This document shows, piece after piece, positions 23,205-35,197 of a stretch of 64,000 nucleotides of DNA; within the stretch, counting starts at the first letter, position 1, and each line of letters opens with the position of its first letter. Source of the DNA: Cannabis sativa (Eukaryota > Streptophyta > Magnoliopsida > Rosales > Cannabaceae); NCBI RefSeq assembly GCF_029168945.1, contig NC_083607.1, forward strand, positions 34,147,257-34,211,256. Direction: 5' to 3'. The notes beneath the pieces are model-generated. The model had not been told where the DNA came from, ran no database searches, and was given only the letters and a program-made list of their open reading frames with translations. Made by a program: the position numbers and the translations under genes.

Positions 23205-24622
23205 TGAGTTGTGTGATTGCTCAATAGCCAAGAGCTCTCCTTGTTTTGATGATTAACAAATATTTAATTATTATTTGTTATTAAATAAATTTTTCAAGAA
23301 AAATTGGTATTTTTACCAAACTCCTTAAATTGACTAAAAATGGATTCAACAAGCATATCAAGAGCAAAAGATTCATCAAGGGATCAACAACTCAAGACCC
23401 TATTCAAAAGAGGTCTTCAAAATCTCAAAGTCAAAAGTCAACCTGAAACTCAAAGTAAAAGTCTACTCTCAGGAAAAGTACACTTTGGATCAAAACATAT
23501 AAATCAAGCTAGAAAGCTCATCTACATCAACACTACACAAAATCAAATGGTATAAATTTACTTCAGTCTTCTTAAAGTGATTTGCATAGCACAGTAGGGT
23601 TTATAAGTACAAATTTTGGCCCACTCACTAACTTGTGCAGTAAGTTTTCTCACTTGATGGTTCAAAAAAAAATTAATTGAATTTCTAAATCACATTTTGT
23701 TTAACTAAGAGAACAAAATTAGAATTTTTAAAAATAGATAATCGAGTAAAGAGTTATCCACGTTATAGTGTCGAAAAATGCATGTTTTGAAACTGCCTGA
23801 TTTTCAGCCTACCTTTTTTCAAAAAGGTAGTCCGTTTTTCACAGAATAGGTATTCTGTTTTAAAAATAGAAGTCTATTTTTCCCAAGATTTATTTTGAAA
23901 TGCGTGCTAACGGCTATAAACGGCTACTTTTCACACCAACACTATATAAACTTGATTTTTACTCAAAAATAGGAGTTAAATGAGCATTTATATCATATAC
24001 CTAACATATTCATGTGAGATTAATGAGCTTCCAAGTTTAAAATCCAACAAACACTTTTCACATACTTTGAGCGAAAATTTTTGTTTATCAATCTAGGTTT
24101 CTATTGTATTATCATAATTCAAGAGTAATTTTGTTTGTAATTTCAAACACAATTTCATATTGTGATTGAGGTGAGGTTGGCACTTGTATTGTAAATAACT
24201 CAGTTATAGCGAGATTGTCACTACAACAATCTGAGAAAGAGGTTAATAGTCCTTGGCGTTGTAAAACTATTGTAAGATGTTTGGAAACACCTTGGTGAAA
24301 ATTTCCTGATTGTAAGGGTTAGTCAAGCACTAACTTGGCTCGATGTTGGAACTCAAAGCTAGGTCCATAGCTTTGAAGACCAAGGACATAAGTGGCTTAG
24401 CTCTACCGAACCTTGTAAAAATCGAGAGTTTGAAATTTCTTACCCTTAAACTCTTTACTTTAAAAGTTTGATTATTTGCTATACATTATTTCTTGCCATA
24501 TTACTTGCATTTATTTGATTAAGTGTTTAATTGCATAGTTTTGTGTTAAAAGTTTTCAATTTACCGAAATTAGCTTAAATTTCCAATTCAACCCCCTCTT
24601 AAAAATATTTCTTGGGCTAACA
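23205..24622 (+). repeat. Element F 5' LTR (start approximate)
   Basis: The right end is secure: CTTGGGCTAACA followed by primer site TGATATCAGAGG at 24,625 (initiator-Met type with one changed base). The left end is probably one of the TG words between 23,198 and 23,214 (near TGTGATTGCTCAATAGCC). No second LTR is in the window to fix it. The 71-aa frame at 23,340-23,555 is not considered a gene. Confidence 0.65.
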
Positions 24623-24676
24623 ATTGATATCAGAGGAAAGGGTCAATTTATTTGATTAGATTTCACTATCTAGAGC

Positions 24677-25942
24677 ATGGCGTTTCCAAGTAATTCACAA
24701 AATAACATGTTGGAAGGTTTTAGCACAAATAGAGCACCATACTTCAATGGAGTATATTTTCCTTATCGAAAAATTAGAATGAAAACTTACCTTCAATCTG
24801 TAGACTATTATTTGTGGCATATTGTGTCTAGTGGTCCTTACATTGCTAAACATGTTATAAATGGTGTAGAAGTAATTAAGACTTATGAGGTATATGAGAA
24901 TGATAAGAAAATGCTTTCTAAAAATGCTAAAGCTAAATATGCACTTATATGTGGTTTGGATAGAGACATATACAAAAATATTGAACAAGCCTCAACCGCT
25001 TTTGATATGTGGAAAATGCTTAAAGTTATTCATCAAAGAACTAGTGCTATGAAAGAGACTAAAATTCAAATTTATTCCACTAAATATGAGAACTTTAAGA
25101 TGAAAGCAGATAAAACCATTGCTAACATGTATACTCGCTTTACTACAATTACTACTGGTTTTAATTCTCTTAGCATAGTACTTACTCAAAAGGATATGGT
25201 GACCAAGATTTTAAGAAGTATCACCAAGACTTATCAAGGGAAAGTGGTTTCCATTCATTAAGCCAAAGATCTCTCAACACTTTCCTTGGAAGAATTAATT
25301 AGCTCACTCATGAACCATGAAATTTTCATGACTTCTTAAGAACAAGAGGAAGTTGAGAAGAAAAAGAAGAAAACTGCATTCAAGTCTACCTCCTCCCATG
25401 ACATTAGTGAAGAAGATGAGGATAGCTTATGTAGTCACATGGAGGACTTGGCACTCTTCTCCAAGAAAAACAAAAAGTTCATGAAATTCAAAAAGAACTT
25501 TGGAAAGAAGCCACAAAGAGGGAGTGACTCAAAAGAAAGAAGGAGCAAAGATGATCCACCAATTTGCTTTGAATGCAAGAAGCCCAGATACATGAAAATG
25601 GATTGTCCAACGAGGAAGAAGAACAAATACAAAGGAATGGCAATGTTGGCGGAATGGCTCAATAGTGATGAAGAGGACTCCGAAGATGAAGTAAAGAATG
25701 AAGTAGCAAACATGTGCATGCTGGCACTCGATGATGGGGTAAGCATTTCTAGCCAAAATGATTGTGATAGTAAAAATGATGATGATAACCTAGATATGTT
25801 ATATGATGAGTTGTCTAATTCATTTAAGGAACTATTTAATGATTTTGGTAAATCGTTTGTTAAAAACAAAACTCTTAGAGAGAAGACCAACATGATTCTA
25901 AAAGAAATTAAGATTTTGAAAATAAATGAGAGGAACTTTTAG
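24677..25942 (+). pseudogene. Element F gag with two in-frame stops
   Basis: Copia gag builds the particle that carries element RNA. The frame from ATG 24,677 has the gag-type N-terminus (PYFNGVYFPYRKIRMKTYLQS) and an extended helical domain. It is interrupted by TAA at 25,259 and TAA at 25,337 in the same frame, then continues through a Lys-rich linker to a zinc-knuckle-like CFECKKPRYMKMDC near 25,568-25,609. The family pattern CX2CX4HX4C has Tyr in place of His here, so the knuckle is damaged. An acidic stretch (DEEDSEDEVKNE) and a Leu/Lys-rich tail follow. It is clearly non-functional. Confidence 0.82.
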
Positions 25943-26377
25943 GTATGTCTCAATGTGCTACATGTGCTTCATATAAGAAAAAAATTGTTCATTTAAATGC
26001 ATAAGTGAAAAGCCTAAAGAATGACATATATACTTTCACTAGAGGTAAAGAAGGTTATGATCTTATGCTAGGAAGCCAATCATGTGGTTTTTCAAAAAGT
26101 GGCATTGGTTATGATCCTAGTACAAAATAAAAGTTCTTAAGAAACTTTTTTGTGAAATCATCTAGTGTACCTCACTTTACATACTCATATTGTAACTAAG
26201 ATGGCCATACTATTTCCTATTGTCATGTGAAGAAATATGAATGTCTAGGCAACACTAAATGGGTACCAAAGGGTTCTATAATAACAAGAAAGGACCAAAA
26301 ATTATGTGGGTACCAAAAGCCAACAAATGAACTTGTTTTTCTAGGAATCAATAAGAAAGAGTCGAAGCTTATGGTTC
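25943..26377 (+). pseudogene. Decayed linker between gag and protease of element F
   Basis: There is no continuous frame. Short recognisable pieces suggest former coding sequence, with stops and shifts. It continues into the protease at 26,378. Confidence 0.5.
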
Positions 26378-27478
26378 TTGGATAGTGGATGTTCAAAGCA
26401 TATGACCGATGATCCATCAAGATTTTCAAGCTTTAAAAGCAAGGAAAGTGGCTTTGTCACTTTTAGAGACTGTTCAAAAGGGAAAATCTTAGGAATTGGT
26501 GATGTCGGTAACGTATACCCTCCATGTATAAAAAATGAGCTTCTTGTGGATAATCTTAAACATGAATTGCTTAGTATTAGTCAATTATGTGATACAGATT
26601 TTCGTGTTATGTTTGAATCCTCAAACTGCTCCATTGAAAATGCTTCAACCAATGAAGTTATTTTCCTTGGAGAAAGGAAGGATAATGTGTATGTTATTGA
26701 TGTTGATTCATTTGATAGTAAAAATAAATGTTTAACCGTTAGTATTAGTCAATTATGTCCTAATCTTTGTTATTGCATAGAAAATTAGGACATGCTAGTA
26801 TGGATTCTATCTCAAAATTAGTTAGAAAAGATCTTGTTACTGGTTTCCATCTATTCCTTTGTCAAAGATAAACTTTGTTATGCAAGCCCATTTGGAAAAC
26901 AAATTAAAACATCTTTTCATTCTAAGAAAGAGATTTCAACTACTACACCTTTGCAATTGCTTCATATTGATTTATTTGGACCTTCTACAATTTCTAGTCT
27001 TGGTTGTAAATACTTTGCATTTGTAATTTTTGATGACTTTTCAAGATTTACTTGGTTTATTTTCTTGACACTTAAAAGTGATGTTTTGGAAAATCTTGTC
27101 AAATTTTGTAAGAGTGTGCAAAATGAAAAAGGATATTCTATTACCTCCATTGGGAGTGACCACAGTGGTGAGTTTGACAATGATGCCTTAGAATTTTTTT
27201 GTGATGAACATGGTTTTAACCATAACTTTTTGGCTCCAAGAAATCTACAACAAAATGGAGTTGTACAAAGGAAGAATAGAACAATTCAAGAAACGACTAG
27301 GTCGATGCTAAATGAAATCTCACTACCAAAATATTTTTGGTTCGAGGCCATCAGTAATTCTTGTTATATTTTGAATTGTGTTTTCATTAGGCCCAACATG
27401 AATAAAACCCCGCATGAGCTTTGGAATGGGAGAAAACCCAACATTGGCTATTTTAGAGTTTTTAAATGCAAATGCTAA
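26378..27478 (+). pseudogene. Element F protease and integrase (broken)
   Basis: Aspartic protease begins MDSGCSKHMTDD with the DSG catalytic triplet at its very start. The zinc region that should lead integrase is damaged around 26,770-26,860, where the frame also shifts. The integrase core is readable at 26,834-27,478: DLFGP (first Asp), DDFSRFTWF, SDHSGEFDN (second Asp; usual form is SD.G.EF) and NGVVQRKNRT (third acidic position reads Gln; normal copia has a Glu in N.G..ERKNR). It ends with the PHELWNGRKPNI motif. The Glu-to-Gln change would remove the catalytic acid. Confidence 0.82.
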
Positions 27479-28256
27479 ATTTTAAACACCAAGGATAACC
27501 TTGGAAAATTTGATGCAAAATCCGATGTTGGAATTTTATAGGGAATTAAACTCATAGTAAAGCTTAGAGAATATGTAACAAAAGAACTAATTTTGTTGAA
27601 GAATCTATTCATGTTATTTTTGATGAGACTAACTCGCCTACAAGCCAAAGTTTAGATGATGATATTATAGGTTTGGGAGATGAGGTTCAAAATCTTGATA
27701 TTGGAGAGACTTCCAATGCTCCTTCACAAACTGCCAAAGAGGAATCACCCGTGGAAACAGTAAATGAAAGTCAAGGTATGAATTCTAACCTTCCACATGA
27801 GTGGAAATTCAAAAGTGCTCATCCTATAAACCAAATTCTAGGTGATCCTTCTCAAGGTGTCACTACTAGAAACTTCCTTAGAAACTTGTGTAATTCCATT
27901 GCTTTCATTTCTCAAATTTAACCAAAGAATTTTAAAGAGGCTGAAGTCGATGAATTTTGGCTTCTAGCTATGCAAGAAGAAATAAATCAATTTATAAGAA
28001 ACAACATTTGGGTGTTAGTTCCAACACCGTCACATCAATTGGTTATTGGAACAAAATGGGTCTATAGAAATGAGGTAGATGATCATGGGGTCATTGTGTG
28101 TAACAAGGCTAGATTAGTGGCCCAAGGTTACAATCAAGAAGAAGGAATTGATTATGAAGAAACCTTTGCCCCGGTAGCAAGACTTGATTCCATTGGAATG
28201 TTGTTAGCTTTTGCATGCCACAAGAATTTTATTTTGTACCAAATGGATGTAAAAAG
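27479..28256 (+). pseudogene. Element F pol linker and start of reverse transcriptase
   Basis: A shifted linker (27,479-27,969, containing a readable acidic/Ser-rich piece at 27,673-27,921) leads to the RT N-terminus: [51 protein letters not shown] and YQMDVKS. These are standard copia RT words. At 28,257 the frame is broken by an inserted reversed copia LTR fragment, before the catalytic YVDD motif, so no RT activity is possible. Confidence 0.85.
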
Positions 28257-29057
28257 TGTTGGATTATTGTTTTACCAGGAACTAGATTTACTACCATGTA
28301 TGTTATTTAATATTCAAAAATTTGAATTTCTAAAACAATGTAATATAAGCACATATAAAGTTTAAGAATCCTTACATTGGTTGTAGCGGAATTAAATGAC
28401 TCATTTCACTCAGATCTTTAACCCTAGTATCCTTTCTGTAGCATGGTATCACAAAGATTTGAGCCCGACTCTCCTTAACTTGAATTGGATTCTTCACATT
28501 CTTACACACTATGATTGAGTACAAATTTTTTATGTGTGGGCATGTAGTCTATCACTATAGGGTTCGAAAATAGAAGAGAGAAACAGAGAGAGAAGGATTC
28601 GAATGAGATAGAAAAGATGCCTCAATTTTTTTTATTTTTTTTTACTAAAGGCAAGTGAATTATTAAGCTTCCAATTTTGAGTCCATCACTATGTATATAT
28701 AGGAAACCTTCTAGGTTTAGGTTTGACTTATTTGGCTTTAAAAAATTGATAAATAAATTGTAAAATAGAGCATAAGTGGCCGGCCTTGAAAGTGGGCCCT
28801 ACCACTTTGCAATTTTGCCATTTTTCAACTATTTATCTTATGTTTCTCAAAAATGCCATAATTTCCAATTCAACCACTTAAATGCCAAAACTATTTATTT
28901 AATAATTAAAATTAATATTCAAATAAAATTTCTTATTTAATATATTTATTAATTAGACTTAATAAAGTCTCTTAATTGACAAATAAGCCCTAGAATCTCT
29001 TTTCTTCACAATTAAGCCCTAGCTTAGTGAAAATTCATAAGCCCTAGAATCTCTTTG
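28257..29057 (-). repeat. Reversed Ty1/copia LTR fragment
   Basis: This is the reverse complement of the right ~0.8 kb of the H1 copia LTR (about 15,360-16,141), diverged. It starts TGTTGGATTATTGTTTTACCAG, the complement of an LTR end in ..TTTCCAACA. It interrupts element F and abuts gypsy element B. At the right border a 20-base word, ATAAGCCCTAGAATCTCTTT, is present twice (28,983-29,002 and 29,037-29,056), the second copy directly joined to gypsy gag. Confidence 0.78.
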
Positions 29058-29990
29058 TATGAAAGGTTTCGGAAGCAAGCACCTCCGGTCTTTCTGGGAG
29101 GTCCAGATGTGGTGAAGGCCGAACAGTGGCTAACGGTGATCACCGAGTCGAATTTTATGGGTGTCACCGGGAAAGACAGAGTGGTGTGTGCCACCTTTCA
29201 GTTCCAAGAAGACGCTCTTGTCTGGTGGGACATGGTGTCTCAGATCCATGATGTCACTACCATGACCTGGGAAAGGTTCCAGGAATTCTTCAATGCCAAG
29301 TATTATAACGAGGCGGTCAGAAGCGCCAAGAGGAAAGAGTTCACCCACCTGACCCAACGGGAGAATATGAGTGTGACAGAGTATACTACTCAGTTCGACC
29401 GGTTGGCGAGGTTAGCCTAGGGGATAGTGCCAACCGACTTCAGCAAAAAGGAGAAGTATCTGGACGGGTTAAATGTGAGGATCAAGCACGACTTGATGAT
29501 CACCACCGACGACAAGACCACCTATGCTGAGATGGTGGAGAAGGCACTGCAAGCTGAGGGCGCAGTTGGATGTATGTCGGAGTCAGCTAGTACTCCAGTG
29601 AGTGGCGGGGCTCCTACCCCTCCTGCATCAGGCTTTAGCAGGGGGAGTAGTGGTTCGGCCATGGACCAAAAGAGGAGAACATCCACTGCATCCGGTGGCT
29701 TGAGTCAGAACAAAAGCATCCGGGGTAACCAGATTAGAGGTAGTCGTCATAGCGGTCCAGAGACCCGGTTTTCTTATCCGGAGTGCCCCAGCTGCAAAAG
29801 GCACCATCAGGGTGAGTGCAAAGGTCAGGGATGCTTTCACTGTTGCATGCCCGGACACTTTAAGAGGGATTGTCCCCAGCTCCGATCAGAGGCACCGAGG
29901 GCTCCTGCGAGACCCACTCCGGCTAGGGTGTTCGCCAGCACTCAGGCTGATGCAGATGCCAGCCCTTCAGTTGTAACAGGTCAGCTTTCA
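29058..29990 (+). pseudogene. Element B gag, 5' truncated, one amber stop
   Basis: It begins inside the gag domain (MYERFRKQAPPVFLGG) and keeps one frame through VWWDMVSQIHD, ERFQEFFNAKYYNEA and MSVTEYTTQFDRLARLA to TAG at 29,418-29,420, which replaces a Ser codon (TCG in elements A and C). The same frame then continues through the Ser/Gly-rich linker and the zinc knuckle CFHCCMPGHFKRDC (29,832-29,873). Apart from the stop and the missing N-terminus the coding is well preserved; a three-base deletion lies near 29,145. Confidence 0.85.
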
Positions 29991-32900
29991 GTTAATAACT
30001 CGTATTACTCAGTGCTGTTTGATTCTGGGGCTACACATTCTTATGTAGCAGCCAGAATCTTTAGTAAATTGGATAGACCGTATGATAGATATCAATCAGG
30101 GTTTGGAACCCTATTACCTGGCGGAGAGTTAGTTATCTCCAAAAGGTGGATTAGGTCTATGCCGATCAGAATAGATGGTAGAGAGTTAAGCGCTGACTTG
30201 ATAGAGATAAGCTTGGTAGAGTTCGATATTATTTTAGGAATGGATTTCCTATCAAAATATTCGGCTAGTATTGATTGCAAACGGAAGATGGTGATCTTCC
30301 AACCGGAAAGTGAAGAACCATTTGTGTTTGTTGGTTCAGTTCGGGGATATCGCATCCCGGTGATTTCGGCCATGTCAGCTAGGGAATTATTGCATGGTGG
30401 ATGCTTAGGGTTTCTGGCCGTGGTGGTGGACACCACTCGGCCAGATACCATTTGGCCAGAGGACATCAAGGGTGTTCGGGAATTTTTAGATGTTTTTCCC
30501 GAAGAACTTCCAGGGTTACCACCTCAGCGGGAGATTGACTTCGTGATAGATTTGGCACCAGGGGTGGAACTGGTTTCCAAAGTCCCATATAGAATGGCTC
30601 CAGCTGAACTTAAGGAGTTAAAGATTCAGCTCCAGGGGTTGCTTGACATAGGGTTTATTCGGCCTAGTGTGTCACCCTAGGGAGCCCCGGTTTTATTCAT
30701 CAAGAAGAAAGATGGAACTATGAGGATGTGCATCGATTACAGAGAATTGAACAAGCTAACAGTGAAGAATAAATATCCACTACCTAGAATCGATGATCTG
30801 TTTGATCAACTTCAGGGGAAGATGGTCTTTTCTAAGATTGATCTCCGCTCGGGTTATCATCAGTTGAAAATCCGAGAGGAGGACATTCCGAAGACGGCTT
30901 TCCGTACTAGGTATGGACATTATGAATTTCTGGTTATGTCGTTCAGACTAACCAATGCTCCTGCAGCCTTTATGGATTTGATGAATAGAGTATTCAACGA
31001 TTTCCTCGATATCTGCGTGATTGTGTTTATCGACGACATCCTTGTGTACTCTCAGTCAGAAGAGGAGCATGAGTTACATCTTCAGATGGTTTCGCAACGG
31101 CTTCGGGAACACAAGCTTTATGCCAAATTCAAGAAATGTGAATTCTGGCTATCTCAGGTGTCTTTCTTAGGGCACATCGTTAGTAAATATGGGATCAAGG
31201 TGGATCCCGGGAAGATAGAATCCGTCAGGGATTGGCCGAGACCGAAGACAGTGACAGAGATTAGAAGCTTCTTGGGTTTAGCTGGGTACTATCGTAGGTT
31301 CATGGAAGGGTTTTTAAAAATTTCAACACCCTTAACTGAACTTACAAAGAAGAATCAGCGGTTTGTCTGGTCAGACAAGTGCGAAGCTAGTTTTCAGGAG
31401 CTGAAACAGAGATTGATTACCGCTCCAGTGCTAGCTTTGCCTTCAGACAACAAAAAGTTCGTAGTTTATTGTGATGCATCCAGACAGGGTCTAAAGTGTG
31501 TGCTGATGCAAGCCGATCGGGTTATTGCTTATGCCTCCCGTCAGTTAAAGGATTATGAACAGCGATACCCGACTCATGATCTAGAGTTGGCCGCGGTGGT
31601 TTTTGCATTGAAGATCTGGCGGCATTACCTTTACGGAGAAAGGTGTGAAATCTATACCGACCATAAAAGTCTAATGTATTTCTTTACTCAGAAAGATTTG
31701 AACATGAGACAGAGACATTGGTTGGAATTAGTGAAAGATTACGACTGTGAGATTCTTTATCACCCTTGGAAGGCCAATGTAGTGGCTGATGCCTTGAGCA
31801 GGAAGGGTCCCGGGCAGGTAGCTAGCATGGTTCCGATCTCACCTCAGCTAGCAGAGGACATGGTTAGATCCAGCATTGAGTTTGTGGTAGGTCAACTTCA
31901 CAACTTGACGCTGCAATCTGATCTGTTGGAAAGAATCAAAGCCGCTCAGATGACAGATCCGGAGTTAGTGAAGATCCGAGATGAGGTATTGGCTGGTCAA
32001 GCCAAAGACTTTTCAATGTCAGATAGTGGGATGCTTTTGTATAAAGCCAGGGTTTGTGTTCCGAACAGTGCGAAACTTAGAAATGAGATCTTTGAGGAGG
32101 CTCATTCTACCCCTTATTCTCTGCATCCTGGCACCACTAAGATGTACCAAGACCTTAAACCATACTTCTGGTGGAGCGGTATGAAGAAGAATTTGGTAGA
32201 ATTCGTATCGAGATGCCTCACTTGTCAGCAGATTAAGGCTGAACATCAGAGACCAGCAGGGTTGTTGCAGCCTCTAACCCTACCAGAATGGAAGTGGGAA
32301 GATATCACGATGGATTTTTTGGTCGGGTTACCTAGAACCACGGGTTTTTTTGATTCCATCTGGGTAGTGGTGGATCGATTCACGAAATCTGCTCATTTTC
32401 TGCCTGTTAGAACAACATTTATAGTGGATCAGTTGGCAGAATTATATGTTAGAGAGATTGTAAGACTTCACGGTGTACCGAAGTCTATAGTTTCGGATAG
32501 GGATCCGAAGTTCACCTCCAAGTTTTGGCAGAGTTTGCAACGAGCAATGGGTACAAAGCTGAAATTCAGTACAGCATTCCATCCTCAGACAGATGGTCAG
32601 TCCGAAAGGACAATTCAGATATTGGAGGACATGTTACGAGCCTGCGTTATGGATTTCGAAGGCTCTTGGAATAAATATCTACCGTTGATAGAATTTTCTT
32701 ACAACAACAGTTATCAGAGTACGATAGGGATGGCCCCCTATGAACTGTTATACGGTAGGAAGTGTAGATCTCCCATCCACTGGGATGAGACAGGGGAGAG
32801 GAAATACTTAGGTCTGGAGTCAGTACAGCGGACCAATGAGGCAATAGAGAAAATAAAAGCTAGAATGCTCACCTCACAGAGTAGACAGAAAAGTTACGCA

Positions 32901-33407
32901 GATCCGAAACGCAGAGATGTTGAGTTCCAAGTAGGGGACCATGTGTTTTTACGAGTGTCTCCAATGAAGGGGATCAAACGTTTCGGGAAAAGAGGCAAGT
33001 TATGCCCTAGATTTACAGGACCTTTCGAGATTCTCGAGAAAATAGGTCAAGTGGCATACCGGTTAGCATTGCCTCCAGCTTTATCAGCAGTTCACAGCAT
33101 ATTCCATGTCTCGATGTTGAGAAAATACGTTTCAGATTCCTCTCATATACTCAGTTATGAGAGCCTTGAGCTAACGACGGATATGTCTTACGAAGAACAG
33201 CCAGTGCAGATCCTGGATAGAAAGGATAAAGTCCTTCGGAATAAGACCATAGCATTGGTCAAAGTTCTCTGGAGAAACAGCAAGGTGGAGGAAGCCACCT
33301 GGGAACTAGAGTCAGATATGAGAGCTCAATATCCAGAGTTATTCAGGTTAGATTTCGGGGACGAAATCCTTTTAAGGGAGAATAGTTTTAAAGACCGCTT
33401 AGTTTAA
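29991..33407 (+). pseudogene. Element B pol, near-continuous frame with one amber stop
   Basis: Protease has LFDSGATHSYV. TAG at 30,678-30,680 replaces Trp in the SVSPWGAP motif at the start of RT. From 30,720 the same frame is open for 895 codons: RT ([20 protein letters not shown]), RNase H (YCDAS), integrase (HHCC region, MDF / SDRDPKF / SERTIQ triad) and a chromodomain-like tail ([19 protein letters not shown]). FRLTNAP replaces the usual FGLTNAP in RT, and GLKCVLM replaces GLGCVLM in RNase H. It is the cleanest pol in the window, and has no indels relative to the family frame, which makes it a useful reference for A and C. Confidence 0.9.
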
Positions 33408-35197
33408 TTTGGAAATTAGCAGTTAATCATGTTTAATTATGAAAATTATTTATAGCTATTTAAATAATTATTTATACTGTTATTATTGAATTCTGAGATG
33501 CATTTTATGTCATTTAGTAGTTTTCATAATTTTGCATTTCCGGTGCCCGGTAACATGGAACTCGGTGTTTGGCTCAGTAAAATCACAACTTAGTATGTTA
33601 GTAGATTGGGACGGTTTATTAGACATTGGGAATGTCGGGAATGGCCGGGAATTTAGAATTTCCCAAAATACCCCTTTAGTGTTATTTATGAGATTTTAGT
33701 GTGAAGGGGCAAAATGGTCATTTTGCCCCATTATTGCTTGTCCTTTTGTGGATTTTAAATGTGGAAAATAAGGGTTTATTTTGTTAAGTGTTGGCTGAAA
33801 TATAAGGTTAATAAGTTGCATTTACTTCATTTATTCAAAATTTCAAAAGTTAGAAAAATTGGAAAATTCAAAGGCTCTCTTTCTTTCTCTCCTTTTCGGT
33901 TTTGAGTAGCTGGGTTTGGGGGGGATTTCTCTTGGATTTCAAGCTTATTTTAGCATAGGTTTTGACCTCAAGTTGTTTGTAAGATCCTTGTAGCTCTCCC
34001 TTTTAGTTTCTTGTTGAATTTTGATGAAATGTTGATGTTTGCATGCTTAGTTTAAGTTGATGTTGTTGCTGTGATTTTGTAGTTGTTTGCAGAGGTTTAA
34101 GCATGACTAATTGATGATATTAAGCTGCTTGTGATGCATGATTGTTAGGATGTTAGAGTTGTGGAATTTTTAGTGTAAAAGTTTAAGTTTTTCAAAGAGA
34201 AAATTGGAATTTTAGTGGCTGTAGTTGTTGCATGAGTTAGGGTTTGCTTTTTGCAGTTTTTAAATGCTTGAATATGTGATTTTAGTCAAGGTTTAATGCA
34301 TGATATGTTGTTTAGTCAAGTTTTGAGTGTTAGAACTCAATCTTTGACCTTTAATGGTGAAATGAGTTTCTGTGTGTGAAGCTCGGTTTTGTTGCTTTAG
34401 AAATGTTCTAGGGGATATATAGAACAGGTCTGGAAGGTCTTGTGTGATTTGGATTGGATTTGAAAGAGTAATGAATTTTTGAGTTCTGCCTGCAAGGAAC
34501 CGGAATTCCAGTTGTGCATCCGGAATTCCGGATGGGCTTTGAAAATTTCCAGAACCGGAATTCCGGTTGGACAACCGGTCTGCCGGTTGGGTGATTTTCA
34601 GAAACCCTAGTTCTCCTCGTTTTTATGTTATTTGGGGTATTGCCATGCTTTTTGTCGATAGGGAAACTTTTAGTTCCTAGTTTAAGTCCCCGAGAAGTGA
34701 TTTAGCGTATCACTTATAGTGTTGTAATTTTTATGGTTTAGGAGCCTGTAACCCGCCGCGCAGTTAGTTCCAGTCAGGTTGACCGGCACACCTGAATTCG
34801 GAATTGAGGTAAGATTAGTATAACAGTATGCATATACAGATTACATGTTTAGTGTGCATGTTAGGAAGCCTGTTAGATTACATTAGATATGTATGTTGGC
34901 TTCGAACCATCCGACTGTGTCACATCGGTACAGGCTAGAGTATGACTAGCAGCAAGAGTATGACCAGTTTGACCGAGTATAGGCTGACACTGTACCACAT
35001 CGGCAAAGGCTAGAGTATGACTAGCAGCTGGAGTATGACCAGTGTGCCGAGTATAGGCTGATACTTAGGTTGGTGGTTCCATACTATTTGACGTATCACA
35101 TCGGTACAGGCTAGAGTATGACTAGCAGCTGGAGTATGACCAGTTCGACCGAGTATAGGCTGATACTGTAACACATCGGTACAGGCTAGAGTATGAC
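33387..35197 (+). repeat. Element B 3' LTR, first part
   Basis: It follows the purine tract AAGGGAGAA. Contains the CT-rich tract (33,873-33,893), palindrome cluster near 34,498-34,580 (ATCCGGAATTCCGGAT intact, AACCGGAATTCCAGTT changed) and repeated GGCTAGAGTATGAC blocks from 34,925. It breaks off at GAGTATGAC (35,197), where element E begins; the LTR resumes with ACTAGCAGCTGG at 40,068. Confidence 0.88.

Larger units (their letters stand above)
23205..28256 (+). mobile_element. Ty1/copia element F (SIRE/Maximus-like), 3' truncated
   Basis: A 5' LTR ends GGGCTAACA at 24,622, followed by a primer site. Then come gag, protease and integrase, and the first part of reverse transcriptase, in the copia order with integrase before RT. 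Coding is interrupted by several stops and frameshifts. The element stops at 28,256 inside RT (QMDVKS), where a reversed copia LTR fragment begins. RNase H, purine tract and 3' LTR are absent. The SIRE/Maximus label rests on gag style (PYFNG...Y..R.RMK.YLQS) and the LTR, and is inference. Confidence 0.85.

Noticed and set aside
30092..30469. Antisense ORFs across gypsy gag-pol (for example 1,168-1,626, 30,092-30,469, 42,596-43,309 on the minus strand)
   Set aside because: They mirror conserved coding on the plus strand and show no independent motif.
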